64,000 bases of DNA from Chryseobacterium sp. SORGH_AS_0447 (lineage in GTDB: Bacteria > Bacteroidota > Bacteroidia > Flavobacteriales > Weeksellaceae). Positions 16,217 through 26,575 of the stretch are shown here, piece by piece. The stretch spans positions 3,156,501 to 3,220,500 of the forward strand of contig NZ_JAUTAR010000001.1 of NCBI RefSeq assembly GCF_030818695.1. Direction: 5' to 3'. The notes beneath the pieces are model-generated. The model had not been told where the DNA came from and did not search any database. It saw only the letters and a program-made list of their open reading frames with translations. Positions within the stretch are counted from its first letter, which is position 1. Each line of letters begins with the position of its first letter. Made by a program: the position numbers and the translations under genes.

Positions 16217-17061
16217 ATGAACAAAATAACCGCGCTTCTACTCCTTCTATTTTCTTTCTCCACCATAAACGCACAGGAAATTATTCCGTTCAGAATGACG
16301 AAATACAATAACCTGATTGTTAAAACCCAGGTAAACAATAAAGATTCCTTAGACCTGATGTTCCAGATTGCCATGGAAGAAGCTTCTGTTTCTCCGGAAC
16401 GTAAAAGAAGTGCCAACCATATCATTTTTAAAGACGGAATAAGTGACGGCAATACCATAACCACAGGAAAAAACACTTATCGGGATGTCCGGTTATTTGA
16501 TAATGAGCTTACCGGTCACGAGGCCGACGGAAAGATTGGGACAGGAATTTTTAAAGGAAGAATTTTTAAGATCGACTATGATAACCACCGGTTTTTAGTT
16601 TATGAAACCATGCCTGACCTGAAAGGTTATCAAACGGTTACATTGGTGTACAGAAACGGTCAGCTTTTTATTCAGGCAGAGAATGTCATTGACGGGAAAA
16701 CCATAACCGGTGATTTTCTTCTGCAATCCGGATATTCCGGCGGGATTATTTACAGCAACGCCTTTGCTGATGGAAAAGACCTCGACCAAAAGCTGAAATC
16801 ACTGGTGAAAAAACACTAAGAAACTCAGCCGGAAAAAGCATTGTTACCAAAAACGGAATTCTGCCCCTGCTCAACATCGGAGGCTTTACACTGAAAAATG
16901 TTTCGGCAGGATTTTTTACAGGCGACCTTAAAACCCAGAAAGCAAGCTATCTCGGAGCCGATGTCCTGAAAAGGTTCAACTGGATTTTCGATGCGGAACG
17001 GAAAACCGTTTATATCAGGCCCAGCAAATATTTTACGGAAGCTTATTTTAAAATGAATTAA
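16217..17061 (+). pseudogene. Pepsin/retropepsin-fold protein, frameshifted and without catalytic motifs
   Basis: The N-terminal 200 codons begin with a signal peptide (KITALLLLLFSFSTINAQ) and stop at 16819. The frame two bases on continues the same protein (NSAGKSIVTKNGILPLLNIGG ... ADVLKRFNWIFDAERKTVYI) to 17061. Adding one A to the A6 tract at about 16808-16813 joins them into about 281 codons. The C-terminal part is typical of aspartyl-protease-like secreted proteins. Both Asp-Thr-Gly sites look degenerate: QIAMEEAS replaces the first and QSGYSGG stands where DTGYSGG is expected. So even a repaired protein would probably not be a protease. Confidence 0.65.
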
Positions 17062-17164
17062 GCCTATTTCCGGAGCACTTCGATCCTGGTGTACCGGAAT
17101 ACTTTTCCGGCTTCGTTTTCTGCTCAGAATGATTCTCTGTTTAAACAGGCAACATCGATATCCG

Positions 17165-19531
17165 CTAAAATTTCAAAGCCACACTTCCGACGACCTGCCT
17201 CGGCATCTGCGGGTATACCGTGGTATAACCGGTCCAGATATTCTCATTGGTTAAATTATTGATCCTTAACGCAAAAGAATAAGAAGGTCTGTCATAAGAA
17301 ATTTTCGCATTCACTAATGTATAAGCCGGTGAAATAAGGGCCCCGTCCGGATACTGATTCATCACATAGGTTTCCCCTACATAATTGGCGCCTGCTCCGA
17401 CACTGAAATTTTTAATGAAATTATTTGTATCAAAGTGATAATGAACCCAGATATTAGCCTGGTTTTTTGCTCCTGCGGAAACAGGACGCAGACCATTCAC
17501 CGAAGAATCGGCTTTCTCGTAAACACTGTCATTGTAAGCATAGCCCAGCATTACATTCAGGTTTTTTGTAACGTTTCCTAAAACCTCCGCTTCAAATCCT
17601 GAGCTTTTCTGAGATCCGTCCTGAATATTGAATAAGACATTATTGGGATTCTGCCGTACTTTATCCTCAACGGTTATATTGTAATAGCTGAGAGTGCCGG
17701 TGAAGTTCCCATTGAAAAATGCATATTTCACTCCGGTTTCAAACTGATAGGAATGTTCCGGCCTGAAAACATTTCCGATTTCATCAGTACCGCCTACATT
17801 GGAAAATCCGGTCTGGTAATTTCCGAATATGGCAATTTTATTCAATACCGGCTGGTAAACGATCCCAAATCTCGGTGAAAATGCACTTTGGTTGTAACCG
17901 TCTTTGTATTTATTTGTAGTACCGTCAAAAATTCCTTTTGCATTAAAACGGTCAAATCTTAATCCGGCATTTACCAAAAGATGATCGGTAATATTGAGAA
18001 CGTCATTAATATACGTACTGTAGATATTGGTAATTCCGCCGAAATCCGTTGTGCCCACCTGTGATGTCTGATATAGCCCGTCGAGCCTGTTTTTTTCAAA
18101 GTTGTAATAATTGGCGTTCGGCTCTTTAATATTTACGGTGTCAAAAATATTCTGGAAAGCATAACCGAACAGCGAACCGTATTTGTTGCTCTGGAAGTTT
18201 CGCCATGACGACTTAATATTCTGATGGTAATAATCGAGCCCGATCACAATTCTGTTTCTCATGTCCCCAATTTTGAAATCCCCGTTGATATTCTGCTGGA
18301 TCTGGTGGGAATCGAAGGTATCTTCAAATTTTCTGGACATTCTTGCCATGTAATCAGCACCCGGAGTTCCATAATCAATCCCGGCCAGGTTCCCCGACAG
18401 TAATCCTGCAACAACCCCTTTTACCACATTGGGAAGAAGAATCATCCTCGTTTCATACCCGTCATCACTGCCCTGTGTAAATTTAATAGAGGTGATCGAT
18501 TTCCATTGATTGGAAATTTTGTATTCTACATTTCCATTCAGGTTTAAGATCGAAGCCCGGGAAACCAGGTTTTTATCGTAGTATGAAATTTTTCTGTTTA
18601 AATTGAAATCCGCAACATTATTGGTCCCAAAGCCTTCCTGAATAGTAGTGGGCATTTTTGAAACTACCGCACTGATGTAAGCAGGAGAAACACCACCGTT
18701 CTTCAGGAGTTCTCCCACATATTGCTTCAGGACTGCCGGCGTAAGTGTAAACATCACATTGGATCCCATTCCCGAAACTTTCTGGGCATTGAATTCAGTA
18801 TTCAGGTCAATTTTAATTCTGTCGTTCAGCTGATACGAAAAAGAAGGAGCCACAAAAATATTTTGAGTGTAGCCGCCATTATCGGTAAACGTACCCTGGT
18901 TGTTGTAGGCGATATTGGTTCTGGAAAGTAAGGTTTTATCTTTGTTCACCGGCAGATTGGCATCAATACCTACCCTTCCAAAATTGAAACCTCCGGCACT
19001 CATATCCACAGAAAGGCTTTGTTCTTCATAAGGCTTTTTGGTGACGCGGTTGATGAGTCCGCCATAAGACGTAATGATACTTCCGAACAAGGTGGCTGAC
19101 GGGCCCTTAATGACTTCGATCTTGGAAACATTCTGAATATCACTTACTGCGGCAATATTATTCGCCAGTCCGTTCAGCACTTTAACCTGAGTCGGGAAAC
19201 CGCGGCTTGTATATTCTGTTCCGCCATAAATGGTATTCCCGGCCCAGCCTTCGGTTCCTTTGCTGATCCCCGGAGCATTTCTCACCACATCATCCAGATT
19301 GTAAATTTTTTGCTGAGTAATCAACCGGCTGGTAATACCTGTGTATACCTGAGAATTTTCCAGGTTTTTAAGAGGAAGCCTACCGACCGTTTCACTTTTA
19401 TCGGCAATTACAGATTTTGTCCCGATGATTTCCACCTCGTCAATATTTGCGGATTTTATAGAATCAGAGGTTTTCTCTTGTCCGTAACACAACCCGGAAA
19501 GCCATACGCAGGGAATCAAAATTTTCTTCAT
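17165..19531 (-). CDS. TonB-dependent siderophore receptor
   Basis: A 788-residue outer membrane protein. After a short signal peptide comes a plug domain at about residues 60-170 (NAPGISKGTEGWAGNTIYGG, TSRGFPTQVKVLNGL, KIEVIKGPSATLFGS), then a 22-strand barrel, ending in the usual aromatic residue (SVALKF). The layout is that of ferrisiderophore receptors (FhuE/FpvA-like). No carboxypeptidase-like N-terminal extension or SusD partner is present, which argues for iron-siderophore uptake driven by TonB rather than glycan uptake. It is a single gene; no FecI/FecR pair or Fur box could be identified by eye. Confidence 0.88.
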   Translation of the reverse strand: MKKILIPCVWLSGLCYGQEKTSDSIKSANIDEVEIIGTKSVIADKSETVGRLPLKNLENSQVYTGITSRLITQQKIYNLDDVVRNAPGISKGTEGWAGNTIYGGTEYTSRGFPTQVKVLNGLANNIAAVSDIQNVSKIEVIKGPSATLFGSIITSYGGLINRVTKKPYEEQSLSVDMSAGGFNFGRVGIDANLPVNKDKTLLSRTNIAYNNQGTFTDNGGYTQNIFVAPSFSYQLNDRIKIDLNTEFNAQKVSGMGSNVMFTLTPAVLKQYVGELLKNGGVSPAYISAVVSKMPTTIQEGFGTNNVADFNLNRKISYYDKNLVSRASILNLNGNVEYKISNQWKSITSIKFTQGSDDGYETRMILLPNVVKGVVAGLLSGNLAGIDYGTPGADYMARMSRKFEDTFDSHQIQQNINGDFKIGDMRNRIVIGLDYYHQNIKSSWRNFQSNKYGSLFGYAFQNIFDTVNIKEPNANYYNFEKNRLDGLYQTSQVGTTDFGGITNIYSTYINDVLNITDHLLVNAGLRFDRFNAKGIFDGTTNKYKDGYNQSAFSPRFGIVYQPVLNKIAIFGNYQTGFSNVGGTDEIGNVFRPEHSYQFETGVKYAFFNGNFTGTLSYYNITVEDKVRQNPNNVLFNIQDGSQKSSGFEAEVLGNVTKNLNVMLGYAYNDSVYEKADSSVNGLRPVSAGAKNQANIWVHYHFDTNNFIKNFSVGAGANYVGETYVMNQYPDGALISPAYTLVNAKISYDRPSYSFALRINNLTNENIWTGYTTVYPQMPRQVVGSVALKF

Positions 19532-19682
19532 ACTTTAGAATTTCCGCAAATATCATTATTTTTATTTTTTCTAAATAAGAATAGTTAATGATATTTGTCA
19601 TGTCATTTTAAATACGGCTCTGAGTAGATAATATTTGATTTAAATAAAAAAAAACCGTTCAATAACAGTGTTTTAAGTATAA

Positions 19683-19715
19683 AAAAACCTGACAGATATT
19701 ACATCTGTCAGGTTT
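19683..19715 (-). terminator. Terminator of the pyrB-carA-carB operon
   Basis: AAAACCTGACAGAT pairs exactly over 14 bases with ATCTGTCAGGTTTT across a 5-base loop, about 20 bases past the carB stop. Confidence 0.85.
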
Positions 19716-19735
19716 TAATTTATGGTAAAATGAGA

Positions 19736-22700
19736 TTACATCGTCTCCATTTTAAAGCTCATGCTTTCAATTACTTTCAGGATGGCTTCTACCGTATCCA
19801 TGGAAGTAAGACAAGGAACACCGTTCTCTACAGACATTCTTCTGATCTGGAATCCGTCTCTTTCAGACTGTTTTCCTTTCGTCATGGTGTTGACCACATA
19901 CTGTACTTTTCCTTTCTGGATCAGATCGATAAGATTTACACTTTCCTCTCCTATTTTGTAGCCTATTTTGCAAGGAATCCCTTTCTCTTCAAAGAATTTC
20001 GCCGTTCCTTCCGTTGCCCAGATCCTGAAGCCCACTTCATGGAATCTTGCTGCCAGATCCGCTGCTTCCTGCTTGTGCTTATCGGCTACGGTAAAGAGGA
20101 TAGAACCGTGCATCGGCACTTTTCTTCCTGCGGCAACCAGTCCTTTGTAAAGGGCTTTTTCCAGCGTAGTATCTTTACCCATTACCTCTCCGGTGGATTT
20201 CATTTCAGGGCCTAAGGAGATGTCCACTTTCGTCAGTTTGGAGAAAGAGAATACCGGTACTTTTACAAAGACGCCTTCTTTGTTTGGAACCAATCCGCTT
20301 TCATAGCCCAAATCTTTCAGTTTCTGACCTAAGATCGCTTTGGTAGCCAGGTTAGCCATCGGAACATCGGTAATTTTAGACAGGAAAGGAACCGTTCTTG
20401 ATGAACGCGGGTTCACCTCGATCACATATACATTGCCTTCGAAAAGAACGTACTGGATATTCATTAATCCCACTACATTCAGTCCTTTGGCCAATCTTTT
20501 CGTATAATCTACCAATGTATCGATTTCGCTTTGTGAAATGTTCTGTGGCGGATACACCGCGATCGAGTCTCCAGAGTGAACCCCTGCTCTTTCGATATGC
20601 TCCATAATTCCCGGAATTACTACGGTCTCACCGTCGCAGATGGCATCTACCTCAACTTCTTTTCCGACCATGTATTTGTCGACCAATACCGGGTGTTCAG
20701 GGCTGGCTTCCACTGCATTTTCCATATAGTGTGCCAGTTCTTTTTCCGTATATACGATTTCCATGGCACGTCCTCCCAACACGTAGCTTGGACGAACCAA
20801 TACCGGGTAACCAATTTCGTTGGCAATTTCGATGGCTTCTTCTTTTGAAACAGAGGTTTTTCCCAACGGCTGAGGAATCTTCATTTCCTGCAGCGCTTTT
20901 TCAAATTTATCTCTGTTTTCTGCACGGTCTAAGTCTTCCAGCGTAGTTCCTAAAATCTGAACGCCATGGGAAGCTAATTTATCGGCTAAGTTGATCGCAG
21001 TTTGTCCTCCGAACTGTACCACTACCCCTTTCGGCTGTTCAAGCTCGATAATGTTCATCACATCTTCTTCCGTCAGCGGTTCGAAATACAGTTTATCTGA
21101 GATCGAGAAGTCGGTAGAAACTGTTTCCGGGTTGTTGTTGATGATAATCGCTTCATACCCCATTTCTTTGATCGCCCACACCGAGTGAACCGTTGCGTAA
21201 TCAAACTCAACGCCCTGTCCGATTCTGATTGGTCCTGAACCTAAAACGATGATCTTTTCTTTATCGGAAACTATACTTTCGTTTTCCTCTTCGTAGGTTC
21301 CGTAGAAATAAGGGGTTTCAGATTCGAATTCCGCAGCGCAGGTATCCACCATTTTGTATACCGGCATTACCCCGTTTTCTTTTCTGAAATTGAATACTTC
21401 ACGCTCTGTTACGTTCCAGAGAACCGCAATATTGACATCAGCAAAACCTAATTTTTTGGCTTCAATTAATGTTTCTTTATCAAATTTATTTTCAGCGATG
21501 GTTTTTTCGAAATCAACCAGCTTTTTCAGTTTCCAGATGAAGAATTTATCGATTTTGCTCCATTCGACAATCTGCTCCCAGTCGTACCCTCTTCTCAAAG
21601 CATCCCCGATAATAAACAGTCTTTCATCGTCACACACCCTAATTCTTCTTTCGATTTCTTCTTCTGTAAGCGCCTGGGCCTGTTTTGTTTTTAGTCCCAG
21701 GTGCTTAATTCCTGTTTCCAGGGATCGGATGGCTTTCTGTAAAGACTCCTCGAAGTTTCTTCCGATGGCCATTACCTCACCTGTAGCTTTCATCTGGGTG
21801 GATAATCTTCTGTCTGCCGTTTCGAATTTATCGAACGGGAATCTCGGGAATTTGGTTACCACATAATCCAGAGCCGGCTCGAAGCACGCGTATGTTTTTC
21901 CCGTTACCGGGTTCATGATTTCATCCAGTGTTAAACCTACCGCGATTTTCGCAGCGATCTTCGCAATCGGATATCCAGTTGCTTTGGAAGCTAAAGCTGA
22001 TGATCGGGAAACCCTCGGGTTTACCTCGATGATATAGTAATTGAAAGAGAGCGGGTCTAAAGCCAGCTGTACGTTACAACCTCCTTCGATTCCCAACGCC
22101 CTGATGATTTTCAGGGAAGCATTTCTCAACAATTGGTATTCTCTGTCGGAAAGGGTTTGTGAAGGAGCTACGACGATGGAATCTCCGGTGTGTACCCCAA
22201 CCGGGTCGATATTCTCCATGTTACACACCACGATCGCATTGTCGTTGGCATCACGCATTACCTCGTATTCGATTTCTTTGAAACCGGCGATGGACTTTTC
22301 GATCAGACACTGCGTTACCGGGCTGTGTTTTAATCCCAATTCTGCAATTTCTTTCAGTTCCGTTTCGTTGGAAGCAATTCCGCCTCCTGTTCCTCCCATC
22401 GTAAAGGCAGGACGAACGATTACCGGATAGCCGATGTTATCTGCAAAGGCCAAAGCACCCTGTACGGTATTTACGATATCAGACTCAGGTACCGGCTCAT
22501 TCAGTTCTCTCATCAGCTCACGGAACAGGTCTCTGTCTTCCGCTCTGTTGATCGCTGAAAGCTTGGTTCCCAATACTTCCACTTTACATTCTTCAAGGAT
22601 CCCTGATTTCTCAAGCTCAACCGCCATGTTCAGTCCGGTCTGCCCTCCCAGTGTCGGTAGCAACGCATCCGGGCGTTCTTTTCTGATGATGTGACTTACA

Positions 22701-22918
22701 AACTGAAGAGAGATCGGCTCGATGTAAACCTTATCTGCAATTTCAACATCCGTCATGATCGTTGCCGGGTTGGAATTGATAAGGATTACCTTATAACCTT
22801 CTTCTTTCAGAGAAAGACATGCCTGTGTTCCTGCATAATCGAATTCTGCTGCCTGACCGATGATGATGGGTCCTGAACCGATTACCAAAATTGTTTTTAT
22901 ATCTGTACGTTTTGCCAT
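19736..22918 (-). CDS. carB: Carbamoyl-phosphate synthase, large subunit
   Basis: A 1060-residue synthetase that uses ammonia tunnelled from CarA, bicarbonate and two ATP to make carbamoyl phosphate. Two homologous ATP-grasp halves are plain: the first with [21 protein letters not shown] and [10 protein letters not shown], the second from about residue 550 ([34 protein letters not shown]), then an MGS-like allosteric domain at about 930-1060 where IMP/UMP/ornithine bind in relatives. It is the last gene of the operon. Its product feeds both PyrB and the N-acyl-ornithine transcarbamylase encoded 10 kb away. Confidence 0.97.
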   Translation of the reverse strand: MAKRTDIKTILVIGSGPIIIGQAAEFDYAGTQACLSLKEEGYKVILINSNPATIMTDVEIADKVYIEPISLQFVSHIIRKERPDALLPTLGGQTGLNMAVELEKSGILEECKVEVLGTKLSAINRAEDRDLFRELMRELNEPVPESDIVNTVQGALAFADNIGYPVIVRPAFTMGGTGGGIASNETELKEIAELGLKHSPVTQCLIEKSIAGFKEIEYEVMRDANDNAIVVCNMENIDPVGVHTGDSIVVAPSQTLSDREYQLLRNASLKIIRALGIEGGCNVQLALDPLSFNYYIIEVNPRVSRSSALASKATGYPIAKIAAKIAVGLTLDEIMNPVTGKTYACFEPALDYVVTKFPRFPFDKFETADRRLSTQMKATGEVMAIGRNFEESLQKAIRSLETGIKHLGLKTKQAQALTEEEIERRIRVCDDERLFIIGDALRRGYDWEQIVEWSKIDKFFIWKLKKLVDFEKTIAENKFDKETLIEAKKLGFADVNIAVLWNVTEREVFNFRKENGVMPVYKMVDTCAAEFESETPYFYGTYEEENESIVSDKEKIIVLGSGPIRIGQGVEFDYATVHSVWAIKEMGYEAIIINNNPETVSTDFSISDKLYFEPLTEEDVMNIIELEQPKGVVVQFGGQTAINLADKLASHGVQILGTTLEDLDRAENRDKFEKALQEMKIPQPLGKTSVSKEEAIEIANEIGYPVLVRPSYVLGGRAMEIVYTEKELAHYMENAVEASPEHPVLVDKYMVGKEVEVDAICDGETVVIPGIMEHIERAGVHSGDSIAVYPPQNISQSEIDTLVDYTKRLAKGLNVVGLMNIQYVLFEGNVYVIEVNPRSSRTVPFLSKITDVPMANLATKAILGQKLKDLGYESGLVPNKEGVFVKVPVFSFSKLTKVDISLGPEMKSTGEVMGKDTTLEKALYKGLVAAGRKVPMHGSILFTVADKHKQEAADLAARFHEVGFRIWATEGTAKFFEEKGIPCKIGYKIGEESVNLIDLIQKGKVQYVVNTMTKGKQSERDGFQIRRMSVENGVPCLTSMDTVEAILKVIESMSFKMETM

Positions 22919-23074
22919 TTTAATTTTTTGTTTTTTCCGTCACGGAAGTTATCCGTATTCATTGTTGTTTTGCACGGTTTTGGCCGTGGTTATTGTTGTT
23001 GAACCATTTCATGGTTCGGTTTATACATTATTCCATCAATATTTACCGATGAAATCTGTGTATGTTACGGATTG
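22919..23074 (-). other. Structured carA-carB spacer
   Basis: The minus-strand transcript here could fold GAACCAT-gaa-ATGGTTC and CACGG-ccaaaa-CCGTG, followed by a short TCCG/CGGA pair just before carB. None has a U tract, so they do not look like terminators; they may be processing or stability elements. Confidence 0.4.
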
Positions 23075-24157
23075 TTAAACCGGTACACTTTTAAATTCGT
23101 TCATCATATCGATGAAATCATCAAACAGATAATTTGCATCTTCCGGACCAGGGCTTGCTTCCGGGTGGTACTGTACGGAGAAACAAGGGTGAATCTTATG
23201 TCTCAGCCCTTCATTGGTTCTGTCGTTCAGTGCGATATGCGTCTCGATAAGGTCCGTGTCTTTTAAACTTTCCTGATCTACGGCATATCCGTGATTCTGG
23301 GAAGTGATGGCCACTTTGTTTTTCTCTACATCCAGCACCGGGTGATTTCCTCCACGGTGTCCGAATTTCAGCTTAAATGTTTTTGCGCCGCAAGCCAGAC
23401 CGATCAGCTGGTGTCCTAAGCAGATCCCGAAGATCGGCACTTTCCCTAAGATTCCGCGGATCATTTCCAGGGCCTGCTGGTTGTCTTCCGGGTCGCCGGG
23501 ACCGTTGGATAACATAACGCCGTCCGGATTCATCAGCAGGATCTCTTCTGCCGTTACATCCTGGGAAACGACAGTAATATCGCAGTTTCTCTGAGAGAGT
23601 TCACGGATGATTCCCAGTTTGGAACCGAAATCCACCAATACTACTTTTAAGCCTCTTCCCGGATTAGCGTACGGTGTCTTGGTAGATACCGTTTCCACCT
23701 GGTTGGTCGGGAACGTGGTTGATTTTAGTTCTGCAACCACCGTGCTTTCGTCGGCATCGGCATTTACAATTTTTCCTTTTACAACGCCGTGGTTACGAAG
23801 CACTCTGGTAAGCCTTCTGGTATCGATGCCGGAAATTCCCGAAAGATTTTTCTTTTTAAACAGCTCATCCAAGGTGATCTGTGTACGGAAATTAGACGGA
23901 AAATTGCAGAGTTCTTTCACGATCAGCCCTTTAATGGCCGGCTCGATGCTTTCATAATCATCACGGTTAATACCATAATTACCGATAAGCGGATACGTCA
24001 TGCAGACGATCTGTCCGCAGTAGGAAGGGTCGGAAATAAGTTCCTGATACCCTGTCATTCCGGTATTGAAAACCACTTCTCCTGCCGTTTCCAATGCTGC
24101 TCCGAAACCTTTTCCATGAAACACTTCACCGGACTCCAGTATTAATTTTTTCTTCAT
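23075..24157 (-). CDS. carA: Carbamoyl-phosphate synthase, small (glutaminase) subunit
   Basis: A 360-residue protein that hydrolyses glutamine to supply ammonia to CarB. The N-terminal CPSase domain contains [17 protein letters not shown]. The C-terminal class I amidotransferase has the nucleophile Cys246 in GICLGHQL and His331/Glu333 in [12 protein letters not shown], so the catalytic triad is complete. Gene order pyrB-carA-carB with no terminator in the gaps indicates one operon controlled from the pyrB leader. Confidence 0.96.
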   Translation of the reverse strand: MKKKLILESGEVFHGKGFGAALETAGEVVFNTGMTGYQELISDPSYCGQIVCMTYPLIGNYGINRDDYESIEPAIKGLIVKELCNFPSNFRTQITLDELFKKKNLSGISGIDTRRLTRVLRNHGVVKGKIVNADADESTVVAELKSTTFPTNQVETVSTKTPYANPGRGLKVVLVDFGSKLGIIRELSQRNCDITVVSQDVTAEEILLMNPDGVMLSNGPGDPEDNQQALEMIRGILGKVPIFGICLGHQLIGLACGAKTFKLKFGHRGGNHPVLDVEKNKVAITSQNHGYAVDQESLKDTDLIETHIALNDRTNEGLRHKIHPCFSVQYHPEASPGPEDANYLFDDFIDMMNEFKSVPV

Positions 24158-24276
24158 TTTAAACTTTTATCTCTTATTATTTTATTTTGTACAATGTCGG
24201 TTGTAAGATTGTAAAATGTACGGTACTTAAATTAGTTTTGTTTACGATGTACATTTTTACTTTATACGTTTTACAA

Positions 24277-25167
24277 TTATTTGAAGGTATACCCTTCTTT
24301 TTCCAAAGCTTCTTTTAAAATCGCCATTCTCGCAAAAACACCATTCTGCATCTGCCTGAAAACCCTTGAACGTTCGCATTCCACAAGATCCGTGTCGATT
24401 TCCACGCCGCGGTTGATCGGTGCCGGGTGCATGATGATTGCATCTTTTTTCATGGCTTTCTCCCTTTCCTTCGTCAATCCGTATTTTCTGTGGTATTCCG
24501 AAGCCGAGAAGCTCATTTTGGCGTCGTGTCTTTCGTGCTGGATTCTCAACAACATCAAAACGTCCACTTCGTGAATCAGTTCGTCAACGCTCAGGTAAGT
24601 TCCGTTGATCAGCGCTCCTTCATCGAACCACTGTTCCGGGCCGGAGAAATACACCTTTGCGCCTAATCTTCTCAACGCTTCGGCGTTGGAATTGGCCACC
24701 CTGCTGTGTTTTACATCGCCCACGATTCCTACTTTCAGGCCTTCAAATTTTCCGAATTCCTGGTAGATCGTCATCAGGTCCAGCATACACTGGGACGGGT
24801 GGTTTCCGGTACCGTCTCCACCGTTGATCACTGGAATTTTAATGTTTTTCAGTTCATCAAAATAACGGTCTTTCTTATCTCGAATCACGACCAGGTTTAC
24901 GCCCAGGCTTTCGATTGTTTTTACCGTATCGTATAAACTTTCCCCCTTGTTTACGGAACTGTTCGAGGCGTCGAACGGCACCACCTGCAGACCTAATTTT
25001 CTTTCGGCAATATCAAAACTTGTTTTGGTTCTGGTGCTGTCTTCAAAAAAAAGGTTGGAACAGAAAACCTCGCCTTCTATCTTGGCAGTCTTCCCTTCTG
25101 CAAAAGCCAAAGCTTCCTGTACTATTCGGTTGATTCTCTCGGTACTCAGTTCTGTAATCGTAAACAT
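24277..25167 (-). CDS. pyrB: Aspartate carbamoyltransferase, catalytic chain
   Basis: A 296-residue enzyme that joins carbamoyl phosphate and aspartate, the first committed step of pyrimidine synthesis. The carbamoyl-phosphate loop Ser44-Thr45-Arg46-Thr47 ([11 protein letters not shown]), the HPSQCMLDL motif near 120 and the aspartate-loop region [11 protein letters not shown] are all present. No regulatory chain (pyrI) gene follows, so feedback through PyrI is absent and control may rest on the leader described at 25187-25323. It heads the pyrB-carA-carB operon. Confidence 0.95.
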   Translation of the reverse strand: MFTITELSTERINRIVQEALAFAEGKTAKIEGEVFCSNLFFEDSTRTKTSFDIAERKLGLQVVPFDASNSSVNKGESLYDTVKTIESLGVNLVVIRDKKDRYFDELKNIKIPVINGGDGTGNHPSQCMLDLMTIYQEFGKFEGLKVGIVGDVKHSRVANSNAEALRRLGAKVYFSGPEQWFDEGALINGTYLSVDELIHEVDVLMLLRIQHERHDAKMSFSASEYHRKYGLTKEREKAMKKDAIIMHPAPINRGVEIDTDLVECERSRVFRQMQNGVFARMAILKEALEKEGYTFK

Positions 25168-25186
25168 AATATTCTAAAATTTTTAC

Positions 25187-25216
25187 AAAAAAAAAGCGAA
25201 GAAAATATCTTCGCTT
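25187..25216 (-). terminator. Attenuator terminator in the pyrB leader
   Basis: On the minus strand AAGCGAAGA (25216-25208), loop TATTT, TCTTCGCTT (25202-25194), then seven more T to 25187: a perfect 9-bp intrinsic terminator. It ends 20 bases before the pyrB ATG and its 5' arm includes two bases of the stop codon of the short upstream frame. Transcripts from the promoter at 25293-25323 must pass it to reach pyrB. Confidence 0.75.
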
Positions 25217-25286
25217 AAAATAAATAAATATCGTAAAGGGCGTCTACGCCCGGTAATTCTAATGATATAAATACTGTGTTATTCAT
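25215..25286 (-). CDS. Putative pyrB leader peptide (23 codons)
   Basis: ATG at 25286-25284 opens a 23-codon frame beginning MNNTVFISLE and ending LYDIYLF before TAA at 25217-25215. Codons 17-23 run through the U-rich tract between the pause hairpin and the terminator, and the stop touches the first terminator arm, so a ribosome close behind RNA polymerase would block the terminator. That is how the E. coli pyrBI leader senses UTP. The promoter's -7 box ends only 7 bases before this ATG, so the message would be nearly leaderless. Translation is inferred only from geometry. Confidence 0.5.
   Translation of the reverse strand: MNNTVFISLELPGVDALYDIYLF
25238..25251 (-). promoter_or_regulatory. 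Pause-type hairpin in the pyrB leader
   Basis: GGGCG-TAGA-CGCCC folds into a tight GC-rich hairpin in an otherwise AT-rich leader. It is followed directly by a U-rich stretch (25237-25217) and then the terminator, the order seen at UTP-sensitive pause sites. Confidence 0.55.
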
Positions 25287-25292
25287 TAGGTG

Positions 25293-25323
25293 CAAAGATA
25301 CAACAATTCTTCAAAATGACAAA
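25293..25323 (-). promoter_or_regulatory. Promoter of pyrB-carA-carB
   Basis: The minus strand reads TTTG (25323-25320), 19 bases, TATCTTTG (25300-25293), an exact match to the Bacteroidota -33/-7 promoter. It lies between egtB and pyrB, so pyrB has its own start and a leader of about 120 bases. Confidence 0.75.
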
Positions 25324-25375
25324 ACAGAATGTAATTGTTTTTTTTATTTTAGAATAGAAAGTATTTTACCATCTA

Positions 25376-26557
25376 CTAACGAACGAGCCTGATCCCCGTA
25401 AACTGCCATTGCAGCTGCGCATGAAAAAAATTACGGTAGGTATTCCTGCTGTGTCCTTCCGGAGTTGCGATAGAAGCACCGCGCAAAACCATTTGATTGA
25501 CCATAAATTTTCCGTTATATTCTCCTACGGCTCCGGCTACTTTTTTGAATCCCGGATATGGCAGATAAGCACTTCCGGTCCATTCCCAGCACTTTCCCCA
25601 GTCGAAATGTTCCGACGCCACTTCCCATTCGGCTTCTGTGGGCAAACGCATTCCTTTCCAGGAAGCAAAGGCTGAAGCTTCGTAGAAATTAATGTGGGTA
25701 ACCGCTTCTTCAGCATCTACTTCAATCAATCCTTTTAAGGTGTATTGCATCCATTTTCCATCAACGAAATGCCAATATAACGGAGCTTTTGCCTGGTTTT
25801 CTTTTACCCAGTCCCAGCCTTCCGCATGCCAGTAACGAAAATCGGAATAGCCGCCATCCTCAATGAATTTAAGATATTCGGCATTGGTTACGAGGCTGGA
25901 AGAGATTTCAAAATCATTCAGATATACTTTATGACGGTTCAGTTCGTTGTCAAAACAAAAGCTATCGCCTTCAAATCCTATTTCATAAACCCCTTCCGGA
26001 AAAGAAATCATCCCTGATTTCCGGATTCCCATCTTTTCCAAATCGTTATGTTCATCATAAGCCGGAAATAAAGGATTATGGCCTAATATAAATTTTATGT
26101 CGGTCAGGAGCAGTTCCTGATGCTGCTGTTCATGATTTAAGCCCAACTCAAACAGTTTGCTGAGATCTTCGGACAGGTGATGTTTAGCCAGGAAATTATT
26201 CATTTGTTCATCCACATATTCCCGGTACTGATAAATATCCGATACGGATGGACGGCTTAAATTTCCCCGGTCTGTACGGATCACCCTTGCTCCTATGGTT
26301 TCATAATAGCTATTGAATACAAAATTATACTGCGGATCGAAAACTTCGTATCCTTCAAAATTCGGAATCAAAATAAAGGTTTCAAAAAACCAGGTGGTAT
26401 GCCCCAAATGCCATTTTGGCGGACTGACGTCAACCACCGGCTGAACGACATAATCTTCAATAGCAAGCGGCTTACAGATCTCAACGGACCGGTTTCTGAT
26501 TTTTGTATAATTTTCCAGCAGTACTTTTTCCCTAGATAGAATATTTTGTTCGACCAT
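25376..26557 (-). CDS. egtB: Ergothioneine biosynthesis protein EgtB-like sulfoxide synthase
   Basis: A 393-residue protein with an N-terminal DinB-like domain and a C-terminal FGE-sulfatase fold, the EgtB architecture. EgtB is a non-haem iron enzyme that joins a thiol to trimethylhistidine with oxygen. Candidate iron ligands are His50 (PKWHLGH) with His142 and His146 (NHEQQHQE). The catalytic domain shows GVYEIGFEGDSFCFDNELNRHKV, RLPTEAEWE and GKCWEWTGSAY. The ATG at 26557 is preferred over an upstream GTG (26566) because AAGG lies about 10 bases before it. The gene follows egtD closely. Whether it uses cysteine or gamma-glutamylcysteine is not evident. Confidence 0.85.
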   Translation of the reverse strand: MVEQNILSREKVLLENYTKIRNRSVEICKPLAIEDYVVQPVVDVSPPKWHLGHTTWFFETFILIPNFEGYEVFDPQYNFVFNSYYETIGARVIRTDRGNLSRPSVSDIYQYREYVDEQMNNFLAKHHLSEDLSKLFELGLNHEQQHQELLLTDIKFILGHNPLFPAYDEHNDLEKMGIRKSGMISFPEGVYEIGFEGDSFCFDNELNRHKVYLNDFEISSSLVTNAEYLKFIEDGGYSDFRYWHAEGWDWVKENQAKAPLYWHFVDGKWMQYTLKGLIEVDAEEAVTHINFYEASAFASWKGMRLPTEAEWEVASEHFDWGKCWEWTGSAYLPYPGFKKVAGAVGEYNGKFMVNQMVLRGASIATPEGHSRNTYRNFFHAQLQWQFTGIRLVR

Positions 26558-26575
26558 AATTTTCACCTTATTATA

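Noticed and set aside
19730..20215. Long antisense frames over carB, carA and pyrB
   Set aside because: They are shadows of highly conserved genes on the minus strand with no features of their own.
25187..25216. The hairpin as only the terminator of egtB
   Set aside because: It may also end that transcript, but it lies about 75 bases downstream of a perfect promoter and just before pyrB, so it must also act on the pyrB message.
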